DNA from: Acidimicrobiales bacterium
GTDB taxonomy: Bacteria > Actinomycetota > Acidimicrobiia > Acidimicrobiales > SHLQ01
Length of the DNA: 35,263 bases
Reading direction: 5' to 3'
NCBI GenBank assembly: GCA_020629375.1
Contig: JAHDDK010000039.1
Location: 1 to 35,263 of the forward strand
Within the stretch, counting starts at the first letter, position 1. Each line of letters opens with the position of its first letter. Below, one piece after another: positions 1 through 7,002 of this stretch. The position numbers and the translations under genes are program-made. Below the pieces are notes generated by a model. It was not told where the DNA came from. It worked only from the letters and a program-made list of their open reading frames with translations, and searched no databases.

Positions 1-53
1 TCGTCGGGCTCATAACCCGAAGGTCGCAGGTTCAAATCCTGCCCCCGCCACCA
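1..53 (+). tRNA. tRNA-fMet (anticodon CAT), 3' part only
   Basis: The 5' part is cut off by the window edge. Visible are the anticodon stem (4-8 paired with 16-20), loop 9-15 with anticodon CAT at 11-13, the T arm (26-30 paired with 38-42 around TTCAAAT), the 3' acceptor strand 43-49, discriminator A at 50 and an encoded CCA at 51-53. The three consecutive G-C pairs next to the anticodon loop (GGG/CCC) are the hallmark of initiator tRNA, so this is called fMet rather than elongator Met or Ile2. It is the probable integration site of the element. Confidence 0.93.
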
Positions 54-58
54 ACGAA

Positions 59-90
59 AAGGCCCGGAAACGCAGCAGTTTCCGGGCCTT
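59..90. terminator. 13-bp perfect hairpin just after the tRNA
   Basis: Arms 59-71 and 78-90 pair perfectly around a 6-nt loop (72-77). There is only a short T run (95-97, TTT), so it is a hairpin terminator without a classic U tract. It would end tRNA transcription. It also faces the minus-strand operon ending at 162, so it may work in both directions. Confidence 0.7.
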
Positions 91-107
91 CGTCGTTTCC
101 AACGTCA

Positions 108-149
108 CGCTCCACGCTGGTCCGATGTACCCAGGATGTACCTGGAGCG
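108..149. repeat. Nested inverted and direct repeats at the left attachment region
   Basis: Between the tRNA and the first gene, 108-114 (CGCTCCA) and 143-149 (TGGAGCG) form an inverted repeat. Inside it, 131-135 and 141-145 form a second one (CCAGG/CCTGG), and GATGTACC is directly repeated at 124-131 and 135-142, 11 bp apart. This is the place and form expected for integrase or excisionase arm sites next to attL, but no binding can be shown from sequence alone. Confidence 0.35.
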
Positions 150-161
150 CCATGCCCGGAG

Positions 162-935
162 TCAGTCGAGCACGATGAAGCCATAGCGCCCGATTGCCTC
201 TTGATCGTCGAAGCTGACCTGAGCGCTCTTCGCAAGAAGCAGCTCGGGCTGCGCGTACGCGTAGGAGAGGCGGGCTGGATCGCCATCGGGGCTGTGAACG
301 ATGAACCGCTCGCCTTGGCGCGTGCGGGCGGTCAGCGGTGTCTCTCGGAGCGGAGTGACGGTTGGCGCATCGTCTGTGTAGGTGCCGTCGACCTCGACCC
401 AGACTCCTCCGCTCGGCTCGGGGCGGACGGACACGGAGAGGGGCGCTTCGCCATCGGGATCCGGAATCTCGAGATCGGTCCTTGAGTAAACGACGACCGT
501 CTCCTGGGAGGGGAGAAGCAGTATCCGGGCGGGAGCTGCGCTGCCCGTTCCCTCGGCTCCCATGACTTCGTCGCATGCTTGTCCGACTGACTGCTCGATG
601 ACCACCATTCGTTGCACGACTTCGCCCGCCACGCCTTCCATCGCGCCGGTTACGGCAGCGAGCCCTATCGCTGCGGCCGGGCCAGCCCAAGCGAGGCGGC
701 GGAGGAAGGAAGGCTCGGGGTCGGGGGAGTCTGCCGCACGTCCGAGTGCGTGGCTGGCCAAGTCGAGTCGGTCGGCGATCGCAAGTAGGTGGTTTCGTGC
801 GCCAGATGACGTGTTCTTGGGGAGGTCGTTCTCCTCGATGAGGCGGATCGCGTCGGCACAGGAGCGCATGGTTTCCGCAGCTGACAGGGCGGCGCGGATC
901 AGCTTGTCATTGTCGTTCGCTCTCCGACGCGCCAC
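162..935 (-). CDS. Hypothetical one-pass membrane protein next to attL
   Basis: A 257-residue protein with GTG start at 935. I do not recognise a family. The N-terminal 75 residues are charged and mostly helical in character. One hydrophobic Ala/Gly-rich segment lies at about 82-103, and a 150-residue region with beta-like alternation follows and ends in IVLD. There is no signal peptide at the extreme N-terminus, so the likely topology is N-terminus in, C-terminus out. It is the last gene of the minus-strand operon, 32 bp after the integrase stop, between int and the tRNA. A good Shine-Dalgarno sequence is not evident, so the start is uncertain; Met at residue 23 is an alternative. Confidence 0.7.
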   Translation of the reverse strand: MARRRANDNDKLIRAALSAAETMRSCADAIRLIEENDLPKNTSSGARNHLLAIADRLDLASHALGRAADSPDPEPSFLRRLAWAGPAAAIGLAAVTGAMEGVAGEVVQRMVVIEQSVGQACDEVMGAEGTGSAAPARILLLPSQETVVVYSRTDLEIPDPDGEAPLSVSVRPEPSGGVWVEVDGTYTDDAPTVTPLRETPLTARTRQGERFIVHSPDGDPARLSYAYAQPELLLAKSAQVSFDDQEAIGRYGFIVLD

Positions 936-967
936 GGTTGGAGGCTAGTCCGAGGCCCCACGGGCCG

Positions 968-2122
968 TTACGTCGGCGCTGCCGGGCCGCGGTCCAGACC
1001 GTCGCGGTGGATTTCGTCGAGCTGGTCATCAAGGCTCGCTTCGAGCCCCGGGAACAGGTGGCCATACGTGTCGAGTGTGACGGTGATGGTGCTATGACCG
1101 AGACGCTCCATGATCGATCGCGGGTGGGCGCCCTGGGCGATCAGCATCGCTGCATAGCTATGGCGGAGATCGTGGAACCGAGTGCCGTCCGGTAGTCCGC
1201 ATCGAGCCACTGCAGGCTTGAAGTGCCGCTTGAACCAGTTCCCGTATCGAAAGGCCTTGCCGCCTGGCGAGCGCCAGATGAAGTCGTTCGGGTTCAGATC
1301 GCCGATGAATTCTGCGAGTTCTGTGCAGAGCGATGCGGGCACGGGAACAGAGCGGTGCTCGTACGTCTTGGTTGCGACGATCTGGAGATGCCCTCGGGCT
1401 TCCGATGCGGACTCTCGGACGTGAATTCGCCGTCTGGATAGGTCCACGCGGTCGCGACGGAGCGCGACGAGTTCGCCAGCGCGCAGTCCGGTGAAGGCCG
1501 CAGCGCGAACAAGCAACCCGTACTCCGGGTACCCGGTGTGCCGTCTCTCGTGACGTCGATACCGCTCCGGTGGCCGCGAAACCTCCGTGGCGAGTTGCAT
1601 GATCTGCGTCGGTTCGAGGAATACCGTTTCTTGACGCCGAGGTTTCGCGACCTTTACCCCGGCGACTGGGTTCGTCTTGATCGTTCCAGACCGTACGGCC
1701 AGCTCCAGCACGAGACGCAATACGTCCCGGATGTTCCGCACCGTACCGGGGCCAAGCCCGGAGGTTTGGAGTTCGCGAACGAGTCCGAGGACGGCCTGAT
1801 GGTCAATCGCTGCGATTGGCCAAGACCCGAACCGAGGTAAGAGGTGCTTGCGAACGATCGACTCGTAGCTCTCGGCCGTCTTTGGCTTCTTGTCGCCCAG
1901 TGTTGTCAGCCAGCGTTCAGCCCACATCTCGAAGGGCTCCTTGCCCTTGTTCGGATCGATCCAGTCGCCCCGCAGGAGATCGGCCTCCACTGTGTTGGCG
2001 AAGCGCTGAGCGTCGACTTTGCGTTCGAAGGTCTTCTTGCGCTGGCGTCGACCTTCGTCCCGGTAGCGCACGTCCCACCTGGTCTCGCCAGACGAGGTCC
2101 TTCGCTTCTGGATGTCGGCCAT
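968..2122 (-). CDS. int: Tyrosine site-specific integrase
   Basis: 384 residues, the usual size for actinobacterial phage/ICE integrases. It catalyses integration at, and excision from, the tRNA-fMet site. An N-terminal AP2-like arm-binding region (about 12-50) is followed by a SAM-like core-binding domain (about 62-150) and the catalytic domain (about 165-365). The full active-site set is visible: R214 in TGLRAGE, K252 in ATKTYEHR, H317 and R320 in FHDLRHSYA, H343 in LGHS, and nucleophile Y353 in DTYGH. It lies 46 bp after the excisionase-like gene on the same strand. All catalytic residues are present, so it is predicted to be active. Confidence 0.96.
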   Translation of the reverse strand: MADIQKRRTSSGETRWDVRYRDEGRRQRKKTFERKVDAQRFANTVEADLLRGDWIDPNKGKEPFEMWAERWLTTLGDKKPKTAESYESIVRKHLLPRFGSWPIAAIDHQAVLGLVRELQTSGLGPGTVRNIRDVLRLVLELAVRSGTIKTNPVAGVKVAKPRRQETVFLEPTQIMQLATEVSRPPERYRRHERRHTGYPEYGLLVRAAAFTGLRAGELVALRRDRVDLSRRRIHVRESASEARGHLQIVATKTYEHRSVPVPASLCTELAEFIGDLNPNDFIWRSPGGKAFRYGNWFKRHFKPAVARCGLPDGTRFHDLRHSYAAMLIAQGAHPRSIMERLGHSTITVTLDTYGHLFPGLEASLDDQLDEIHRDGLDRGPAAPT

Positions 2123-2168
2123 CGTCTACTCCCTTCGGCCCAGCCTCGGTCAGAGGTGTGACACGAAC

Positions 2169-2381
2169 TCAGAACGGATTCGTCTGCTCGACCCGCTGCG
2201 CTTCGATCCAGTGCTCCACGTCTGTGGGGTCGAAACGAACATGGCGGCCGATCTTCAGGAATCTGATTCGCCGTTCTTCGACAAGGCGACGTACGAATCG
2301 GGGTGAGACTGCGAGGCGGTGCGCGAGGGCATCGACGTCGAGGAGCACGTCGTCTTCGGAGTTCAAGTCGGTTGAGGTCAC
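2169..2381 (-). CDS. xis: Excisionase-like HTH protein (Xis / MerR-type helix-turn-helix)
   Basis: 70 residues with a GTG start at 2381 that overlaps the TGA of the upstream hydrolase gene (GTGA). Residues about 12-62 are a HTH_17/excisionase-type winged helix: start of helix at DVDALAHRLAVS, recognition part RFVRRLVEERRI, wing RFLKIGRHVRFDPTDVEHWIE. Such proteins bend DNA and bias tyrosine recombinases towards excision. Position directly before int supports this. A longer upstream reading frame exists but is a shadow of the hydrolase gene. Confidence 0.88.
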   Translation of the reverse strand: MTSTDLNSEDDVLLDVDALAHRLAVSPRFVRRLVEERRIRFLKIGRHVRFDPTDVEHWIEAQRVEQTNPF

Positions 2382-3577
2382 GAGCCTGCCTCCTGCTGGT
2401 CGAAGAGCGAGGCCAACGCCAGCCAGGCACTCCAGTCGGTCTGGCGTTGGCCGGTGATGCACCCGGTGGCCGGCGCCGCGGTCGGCGGGATCGGTGATTG
2501 CCGGAGGATCCCGAGAAGCATCGGTTGGGGGCAGACGAGCTGACCGTCTGCGCGGACCGAGAGATGAAGATGTGGCCCTGTGGTGTTGCCCGCGCCGGGC
2601 GTTCCGGGTTCTCCCCCGGAGAGACCGACTGGTTCGCCAGCTGCGATCTCGGTCCCGGCGGTGACGGTGACGAGCGAGAGGTGGCAGTAGATGTAGCGAG
2701 CGCCGTCGACTCCGTCGAGAATGATGGTGTTGCCACATCGGGCCGTGCCTCCCGGGGTGTAGATGCCGGCGTCGGTCACGACAGCGGCGATGATTCCGTC
2801 GGTCATGGCGAACAGCGGGGTACCCACCGGGATGCCGACGTCGAAGGCTGGGTAGTCGTGGTGAGGGCGAACGGCGAGTGCCTCAGTCGCGTAGCCGAGA
2901 GGAACGGGGTAGGCATAGCCACCGACGAGCGGACCGACAGCAGAGAGCGGGCCGGTGTAGCGGGCGGCCCAGTCGAGGACGAGTTCGACGTACTCGGTCG
3001 AACGGTTGTAGGCGAAGATCGCCGCTTCGATGTCCTCGACCGATCCGTGCGGACAGAGGTGGGCCACGGCGGCGGGCACGGCGTCAAAGACGTTCTGCGG
3101 GTCACGGACTCCGTCGCCGTTGCCGTCTCGTCCGTATATCCGCCAAGACGTCGGGATGAACTGGAACGGACCGACTGCTCGGTCCCAGGCGCTGTCGCCG
3201 TCGAGGGTCCCGTCGTCGGTGTCGGCGATTGCAGCGGTCCCGTTCCGACCGTTGAGCGCGATCCCGATGATGGGCGGCTGCACTCTTCCGTCGGCCCGGA
3301 TGTCGGCGCCGCCGAATCGTGCGTGGTTCGACTCGACCTTCCCAATGCCGGCGAGTACTTGCCATGGCAGCCCGACGCAGGCGTCGGCGTGGAGGAGGTA
3401 GAGCTCGAGGAGCAGTGGTGGGATGTCACCGAGTGCCTCGTCGGATGGGTCGAAGCGTGCCTGGCCGGCGGCGGTCGTTCCCGACGCTGCGCTACCGGCC
3501 AGCGTGGCGAGACCGAACAGCGCGACTAGCGGCAGAGCGAGCAGCCCGGTCGCTCCGGCTATGGCTTTGCCCATCAT
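2378..3577 (-). CDS. Bifunctional peptidoglycan hydrolase: lytic transglycosylase plus M23 endopeptidase (VirB1-like)
   Basis: 399 residues. An N-terminal hydrophobic signal/anchor (about 5-31) is followed by a lytic transglycosylase domain (about 68-210) with candidate catalytic E82 in KVESNH, the GPFQFIPTSW block near 136-145, and an AYNRS motif near 189-193. A C-terminal LytM/M23 domain (about 222-345) carries metal-binding residues in the H240-D246 region (HDYPAFD), H299 (YCHL) and H336/H338 (GPHLHL). It should open the cell wall locally for the secretion channel. Two-domain hydrolases of this kind are typical of Gram-positive conjugation systems. It overlaps the genes on both sides by 4 bp, so it is translationally coupled to the lipoprotein and the excisionase. 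Confidence 0.93.
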   Translation of the reverse strand: MMGKAIAGATGLLALPLVALFGLATLAGSAASGTTAAGQARFDPSDEALGDIPPLLLELYLLHADACVGLPWQVLAGIGKVESNHARFGGADIRADGRVQPPIIGIALNGRNGTAAIADTDDGTLDGDSAWDRAVGPFQFIPTSWRIYGRDGNGDGVRDPQNVFDAVPAAVAHLCPHGSVEDIEAAIFAYNRSTEYVELVLDWAARYTGPLSAVGPLVGGYAYPVPLGYATEALAVRPHHDYPAFDVGIPVGTPLFAMTDGIIAAVVTDAGIYTPGGTARCGNTIILDGVDGARYIYCHLSLVTVTAGTEIAAGEPVGLSGGEPGTPGAGNTTGPHLHLSVRADGQLVCPQPMLLGILRQSPIPPTAAPATGCITGQRQTDWSAWLALASLFDQQEAGS

Positions 3578-4020
3578 GTCGGTTCCGCCGAGGCGACGAT
3601 CCAGCGATCGTCTTCGAAGGCGACGAAGACCTCGAAGAGGCGAACGTCGATCGCCGGGCCTGCATCGTCAACCTCGGCCGTGACGATGAGTCGCTGAAAG
3701 AGCGGTGACCCGGCGGACCTCGTTTCGAGCCCAACGATCACCAACTGCTCGTCGGAGGTGCCGAGCAAGTCTGCGATTGCGCTGGCTGCGGATGCGCTCG
3801 CACCCGGTGCGATCGATGACCCAATGGGCAGCGACGAAGGCGGCCGAGTCGGGACGCTCGGGGGGCTGGGCGGCAGGCTTCGGCCGGGCAGAAGAGTGGG
3901 CGCAGTCGATGGAATGGTCGCCTCCGTTCCGGTCCCGGCTGGAGGGGGAACCGAAGGAACGGAGACGGCGCACGCCGCCACGATTGCCACCAATCCGCTG
4001 AGCGAAGCCTGCCGCCACAT
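3574..4020 (-). CDS. Small lipoprotein, first gene of the integration/hydrolase operon
   Basis: 148 residues. The N-terminus has a basic residue, a hydrophobic stretch and a lipobox ending in VAAC at residue 17, so lipidation is expected. A Ser/Pro/Thr-rich linker (about 20-75) leads to a small C-terminal domain (about 77-148) with alternating hydrophobics, resembling the NTF2-like or VirB8-like domains of transfer-associated lipoproteins; that likeness is only inferred. The start is well placed: an AGGGG Shine-Dalgarno lies just upstream, and the CCACAG arm of the operator ends 6 nt before the ATG. It overlaps the next gene by ATGA. Confidence 0.82.
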   Translation of the reverse strand: MWRQASLSGLVAIVAACAVSVPSVPPPAGTGTEATIPSTAPTLLPGRSLPPSPPSVPTRPPSSLPIGSSIAPGASASAASAIADLLGTSDEQLVIVGLETRSAGSPLFQRLIVTAEVDDAGPAIDVRLFEVFVAFEDDRWIVASAEPT

Positions 4021-4026
4021 GCCCCT

Positions 4027-4112
4027 CTGTGGCCGGTCGACGACGCCAGGTGGGACATCTCAAAGGGAGATTCGACAACCGTGTCCCAACGCCCGGACCA
4101 TGCGGACCACAG
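4027..4112. promoter_or_regulatory. Inverted pair of bipartite motif CTGTGG-N18-TGGGACA (copy A)
   Basis: Left half: CTGTGG at 4027-4032, 18 bases, TGGGACA at 4051-4057. Right half, inverted: TGTCCCA at 4082-4088, 18 bases, CCACAG at 4107-4112. The inner arms are 24 nt apart. The same two half-sites with the same 18-nt spacing occur at 19911-19984. In the N18 segment, position 2 (C) and positions 12-13 (CG) are also shared by all four halves. The left outer arm lies 6 nt upstream of the minus-strand start codon at 4020. Inference: operator for a common regulator of both divergent operons. Confidence 0.75.
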
Positions 4113-4152
4113 AAGACACATGGCGTGGGCAATCCCTAACGACCCCTTTACA

Positions 4153-4290
4153 GTGACACTCGTCACCTCGTACCGTGGTTATCCACAAGCAAAAAGATCA
4201 CTCAGAGTGAGTGTTGACGGGAGAACGGGCGAAAGAGTGAACAAGAGGGTGATCACCGGTGCGTGTCACCTCGACTTTGTACGGTCGAGG
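4153..4290. promoter_or_regulatory. Cluster of dyads in the divergent region before the Tad operon
   Basis: The 363-bp gap between 4020 and 4384 holds, besides the bipartite operator, several short palindromes: GTGAC/GTCAC at 4153-4166, TCACT/AGTGA at 4198-4210, the perfect 10-mer GGTGATCACC at 4248-4257, and a 7-bp hairpin with arms 4269-4275 and 4284-4290. They share TCAC/GTGA half-sites, which suggests repeated binding of one dimeric repressor or activator. TTGACG at 4214-4219 could be a -35 box, but no convincing -10 follows. I see no supported gene here. Confidence 0.45.
4179..4187 (+). promoter_or_regulatory. Perfect DnaA-box 9-mer
   Basis: The 9-mer TTATCCACA matches the consensus DnaA box exactly and sits in a locally A/T-richer part of the divergent control region, between two dyads. 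Known: DnaA binds such boxes at origins and also at some promoters. Only one perfect copy was found here, so an origin is not established; it could equally be a chance match. Confidence 0.35.
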
Positions 4291-4383
4291 AATGACTACC
4301 CGCCGGTGCTGACAACAGGAAACCGTTACACGGCGACGTGCAGCGGCTTGGCGCACGAGCGGGACTGACCCACGGAGTTCACC

Positions 4384-5373
4384 ATGCGCCGCACCTTCCT
4401 CGTCCTCGTGTTCGTCGTCACCCTCGCCTCGTGCGGGGGAAACGCCGATGAGGCCGCGCCGGAGAGTGCAGCGACCGTCGAGGACCAGGCAACGACGACG
4501 ACCGCTCCCACGACCACAGCACCTGAGCCGTCGTCCACCGAGGCGCCTGCCGCTCCGGCCCCGCCGACGGAGGGGGCCACCGAAGCTTGGGTCTCGATGT
4601 GGCAGGGAGCGGAGCTGCTCGTTGTTGACCCAGACGCCGCACAAGCGGCGATCCTGGACGTGGCGACCGAGTCCGTTCTCGCTCAGCTCGACACGATCTA
4701 CAACCCGGCAGTCGACTCTGACGCCGTCAGCACGCCCCGCACATTCGAGAACAACCCGACCATCACCCCAGAGGGCGACAGCACGGTCGTCATCGACGAC
4801 TGCATCTTCGAGTCACCCCGAATCGGCAACGCAACCATCTGGTACTCGGGCACTGCCGAGGTTGTCGACGGGCAGTGGCGCATCGTGGCGCTCGATCTAC
4901 GCAGCGAGATCGGGTGCGTTCCGGCCGGAATCGCCGAGGAAGCGATCGCCGGCTACGAGACGTACTGGGACGCGCGCGTCGACTTCTGGCAGCCCGCCGA
5001 CCCGAACAACCCGCTGGTGGAGCAGACGATGACCGGCATCCACCTCGATCTGATCAGCGGGCTCCTCGAGGATCACGAGGCGAACGGCCTGGAGCTGCGC
5101 GGCCGGGCCGAGACGCGCCCCGAGATCGTCGAAGTCCGTTCGGCCACTGAGGTCGCGATCCTCGATTGTGCGATCCAGGACCCCGACCGCGGACTCTACG
5201 ACGCAACAGGCTCGCGCCTGGCCGACATCCCGCCGGTCCGTGACGGGCAAACCGATCTCACCTCGGCAGTGATGATTCTCGAAGACGGAGCCTGGAAGGT
5301 CTCCGATGTACAAGGACAGGCGGACGTGTCATGCGACGCGGCACCGACGGCTCAAGGTCTCCCCGTCGTGTAG
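4384..5373 (+). CDS. Lipoprotein, first gene of the Tad pilus operon
   Basis: 329 residues. The signal sequence MRRTFLVLVFVV is followed by lipobox LASC with the lipidated Cys at residue 17, then a low-complexity Glu/Ala/Thr/Pro stalk to about residue 62. The body has two similar-looking segments (about 63-190 and 190-320), each with a conserved-looking Cys (DDCIFE and LDCAIQ) and a VDGQWRIVALDL / EDGAWKVSDVQG strand, so it may be an internal duplication of an NTF2-like fold. GGAG at 4374-4377 supports the start. No function can be assigned; its place at the head of the operon suggests an outer-face assembly or anchoring part. Confidence 0.85.
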   Translation: MRRTFLVLVFVVTLASCGGNADEAAPESAATVEDQATTTTAPTTTAPEPSSTEAPAAPAPPTEGATEAWVSMWQGAELLVVDPDAAQAAILDVATESVLAQLDTIYNPAVDSDAVSTPRTFENNPTITPEGDSTVVIDDCIFESPRIGNATIWYSGTAEVVDGQWRIVALDLRSEIGCVPAGIAEEAIAGYETYWDARVDFWQPADPNNPLVEQTMTGIHLDLISGLLEDHEANGLELRGRAETRPEIVEVRSATEVAILDCAIQDPDRGLYDATGSRLADIPPVRDGQTDLTSAVMILEDGAWKVSDVQGQADVSCDAAPTAQGLPVV

Positions 5374-6332
5374 TCGCCGCCCTTGCGGCGGCGACTGCTC
5401 TGCTCCTCGGAGCGACCAGCACACCCGCCGCGGCCCAGGACGCCCCGCCAGAACCGCACTCGCCGGCGCCGATCAACCCGATCCCGATCACACCTGCATG
5501 CCCCGACACGCGAGGCGGCGGAGGGGCGATCGACCAGAACGGCGGGGCCGTTATCGGCACGTGCTGGGGCAACAGCCCCGGCGCCGGTCCTGACCGAACC
5601 GTCTCGTCAGCGCTCGTGTGGGAGTGGTACGGCTGCGACCAGTGGCGCCCGTTCTCGCCCGGCTCGACCGTCAGCCGAGTCGACCCTCACGGTGAGCTTC
5701 TCCTGGAAGACATCGTGGCGCGCGGCCTCGACCCCACGGTCACCTACGTCTGGCACACCATCGAGTGCCGCCACGTCCAGCTCAACGACCTCGACGATGA
5801 CACCGACGACGTCATCGAACTCTGGGGCTGGGGCTTCCTCGTCATCGGAACCACACCACCCGTGGACCCGACGGTGCTGCGAGACATCGCCGCCGACCGC
5901 ATCGACCCCGAACCGCCCACACCGGCCTCAGCGCCGATGTGGTCCGAGATCCCCTCGGTCGTGCACCTCCCGACCTGGCTCTGGATCACCGACGACTGGG
6001 AACCCCTCGAGGAACAAGAGACCGAAGGCTTCGTCACCGTCGTCGTCCAAGCACGACCAATCGAGACCACCTGGGCATTGAGCGACGGCGCAACCGTCAC
6101 CTGTGAGAACGGCCCGGGAATCGAATGGACACCCGAGTCCGTCGAGGGCAGCACCTACTGCAGCCACACGTTCACCGACGCCGCAGACCTCATCGACGGC
6201 ACCGTCTCCATGCATTGGACCTTCCGGTGGTGGCTCAACGGTGCCGATATGGGCGACTTCGGCGACTTCACCCGAGTGACGCCGATCACGTTCGCCGTCA
6301 CCGAGATCCAAGCGATCGAGACCGGAGGCTGA
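5331..6332 (+). CDS. Secreted protein of the Tad operon, function unknown
   Basis: 333 residues. A signal peptide is clear: basic n-region RRGTDGSRSPRR, hydrophobic core VVAALAAATALLLGATS, and AAA-Q cleavage site near residue 36. The mature protein is acidic, rich in Pro, Trp and Thr, and has several Cys residues, which suggests a disulfide-containing extracellular domain. The ATG at 5331 lies inside the 3' end of the upstream gene (43-bp overlap in another frame). No later start would keep the signal peptide, so this start is preferred. Proteins of this sort near actinobacterial Tad genes are poorly known; it could be an adhesin or tip protein, but that is only inference. Confidence 0.85.
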   Translation: MRRGTDGSRSPRRVVAALAAATALLLGATSTPAAAQDAPPEPHSPAPINPIPITPACPDTRGGGGAIDQNGGAVIGTCWGNSPGAGPDRTVSSALVWEWYGCDQWRPFSPGSTVSRVDPHGELLLEDIVARGLDPTVTYVWHTIECRHVQLNDLDDDTDDVIELWGWGFLVIGTTPPVDPTVLRDIAADRIDPEPPTPASAPMWSEIPSVVHLPTWLWITDDWEPLEEQETEGFVTVVVQARPIETTWALSDGATVTCENGPGIEWTPESVEGSTYCSHTFTDAADLIDGTVSMHWTFRWWLNGADMGDFGDFTRVTPITFAVTEIQAIETGG

Positions 6333-6334
6333 CC

Positions 6335-7000
6335 ATGACAACGACACTGCGCCCACACCGCAACGGGACCACTGCGACGGCTCCGGACGCACCGACGTTC
6401 GATCTCGAGCCGCCAGTCGGGGGCGGTCGAAGCCGCTGGCCCGAGGTCACGGTCGGAATGCTCATCATCGGGCTGTTCGCTCTCGCTGGCGGCTGGCTCT
6501 ACTCCAATGCCGCCGACGCAGAACCTGTCCTCGCGCTGCGCAACGACATCGAACGAGGCCACGTCATCACCACCAACGACCTCCGAGTTGTGGAGATCGG
6601 CAGCGAGGGCACCGTCAACCTCATCCCGAGCGGCGACCCGGGCCGAATCGTCGGGCAGGTCGCTCTGACCGATCTCAGCGCCGGGACCCTCGCCACGAAC
6701 GACCTCTTTGCTCCCGCAGCGCAGATCGCCGCTGGAACCGGCGTCATCGGTCTCGCCTTGGATCCCGGCGAGTACCCCACGCTGTCACTGCGACCGGGCG
6801 ACGTCGTTCGAGTTGTCGCCACCGGCGCGGGAGCCGAACAAGAGGTGCTCGCCGAACAAGCAGAGATCGTCGACGTCGCTGCGATCGGCGTGCAGAGCCA
6901 ACTCTTCGTCTCCCTGCTCATGACAACCGAGCAGACCGACGCAGTTGCGACAGCCAGCGCCGATGACCGAGTGCGCCTCATCCAAGTGGGAGGCGAGTGA
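6335..7000 (+). CDS. CpaB/RcpC-like SAF-domain protein
   Basis: 221 residues starting at the ATG at 6335, with GGAGG at 6323-6327. A proline-rich N-terminus precedes one transmembrane helix (about 38-57). A SAF domain (about 64-128) follows, with the typical pattern ALRNDIERGHVITTNDLR ... VGQVALTDLSAGTLATNDLF. A C-terminal part (about 135-220) contains LRPGDVVRVVATG. CpaB/RcpC proteins are pilus-assembly factors of Tad systems, outside the membrane. It lies 2 bp after the secreted protein stop and overlaps or abuts the ATPase gene. Confidence 0.87.
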   Translation: MTTTLRPHRNGTTATAPDAPTFDLEPPVGGGRSRWPEVTVGMLIIGLFALAGGWLYSNAADAEPVLALRNDIERGHVITTNDLRVVEIGSEGTVNLIPSGDPGRIVGQVALTDLSAGTLATNDLFAPAAQIAAGTGVIGLALDPGEYPTLSLRPGDVVRVVATGAGAEQEVLAEQAEIVDVAAIGVQSQLFVSLLMTTEQTDAVATASADDRVRLIQVGGE

Positions 7001-7002
7001 AG

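Noticed and set aside
10..690. 226-residue minus-strand frame ending in AGAGFEPATFGL
   Set aside because: The C-terminus is the reverse translation of the tRNA arm, a well-known false peptide, and the frame overlaps the better supported gene 162-935.
2498..3529. 343-residue plus-strand frame
   Set aside because: Antisense to the hydrolase gene, whose domains are unmistakable; composition is a high-GC shadow.
4081..4368. Plus-strand frame of 95 residues (or 82 from ATG 4120) in the divergent control region
   Set aside because: It reads through the operator arms, the DnaA-box match and all the dyads, has no good Shine-Dalgarno, and shows no recognisable family; the non-coding signals explain the sequence better. 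Conservation could change this.
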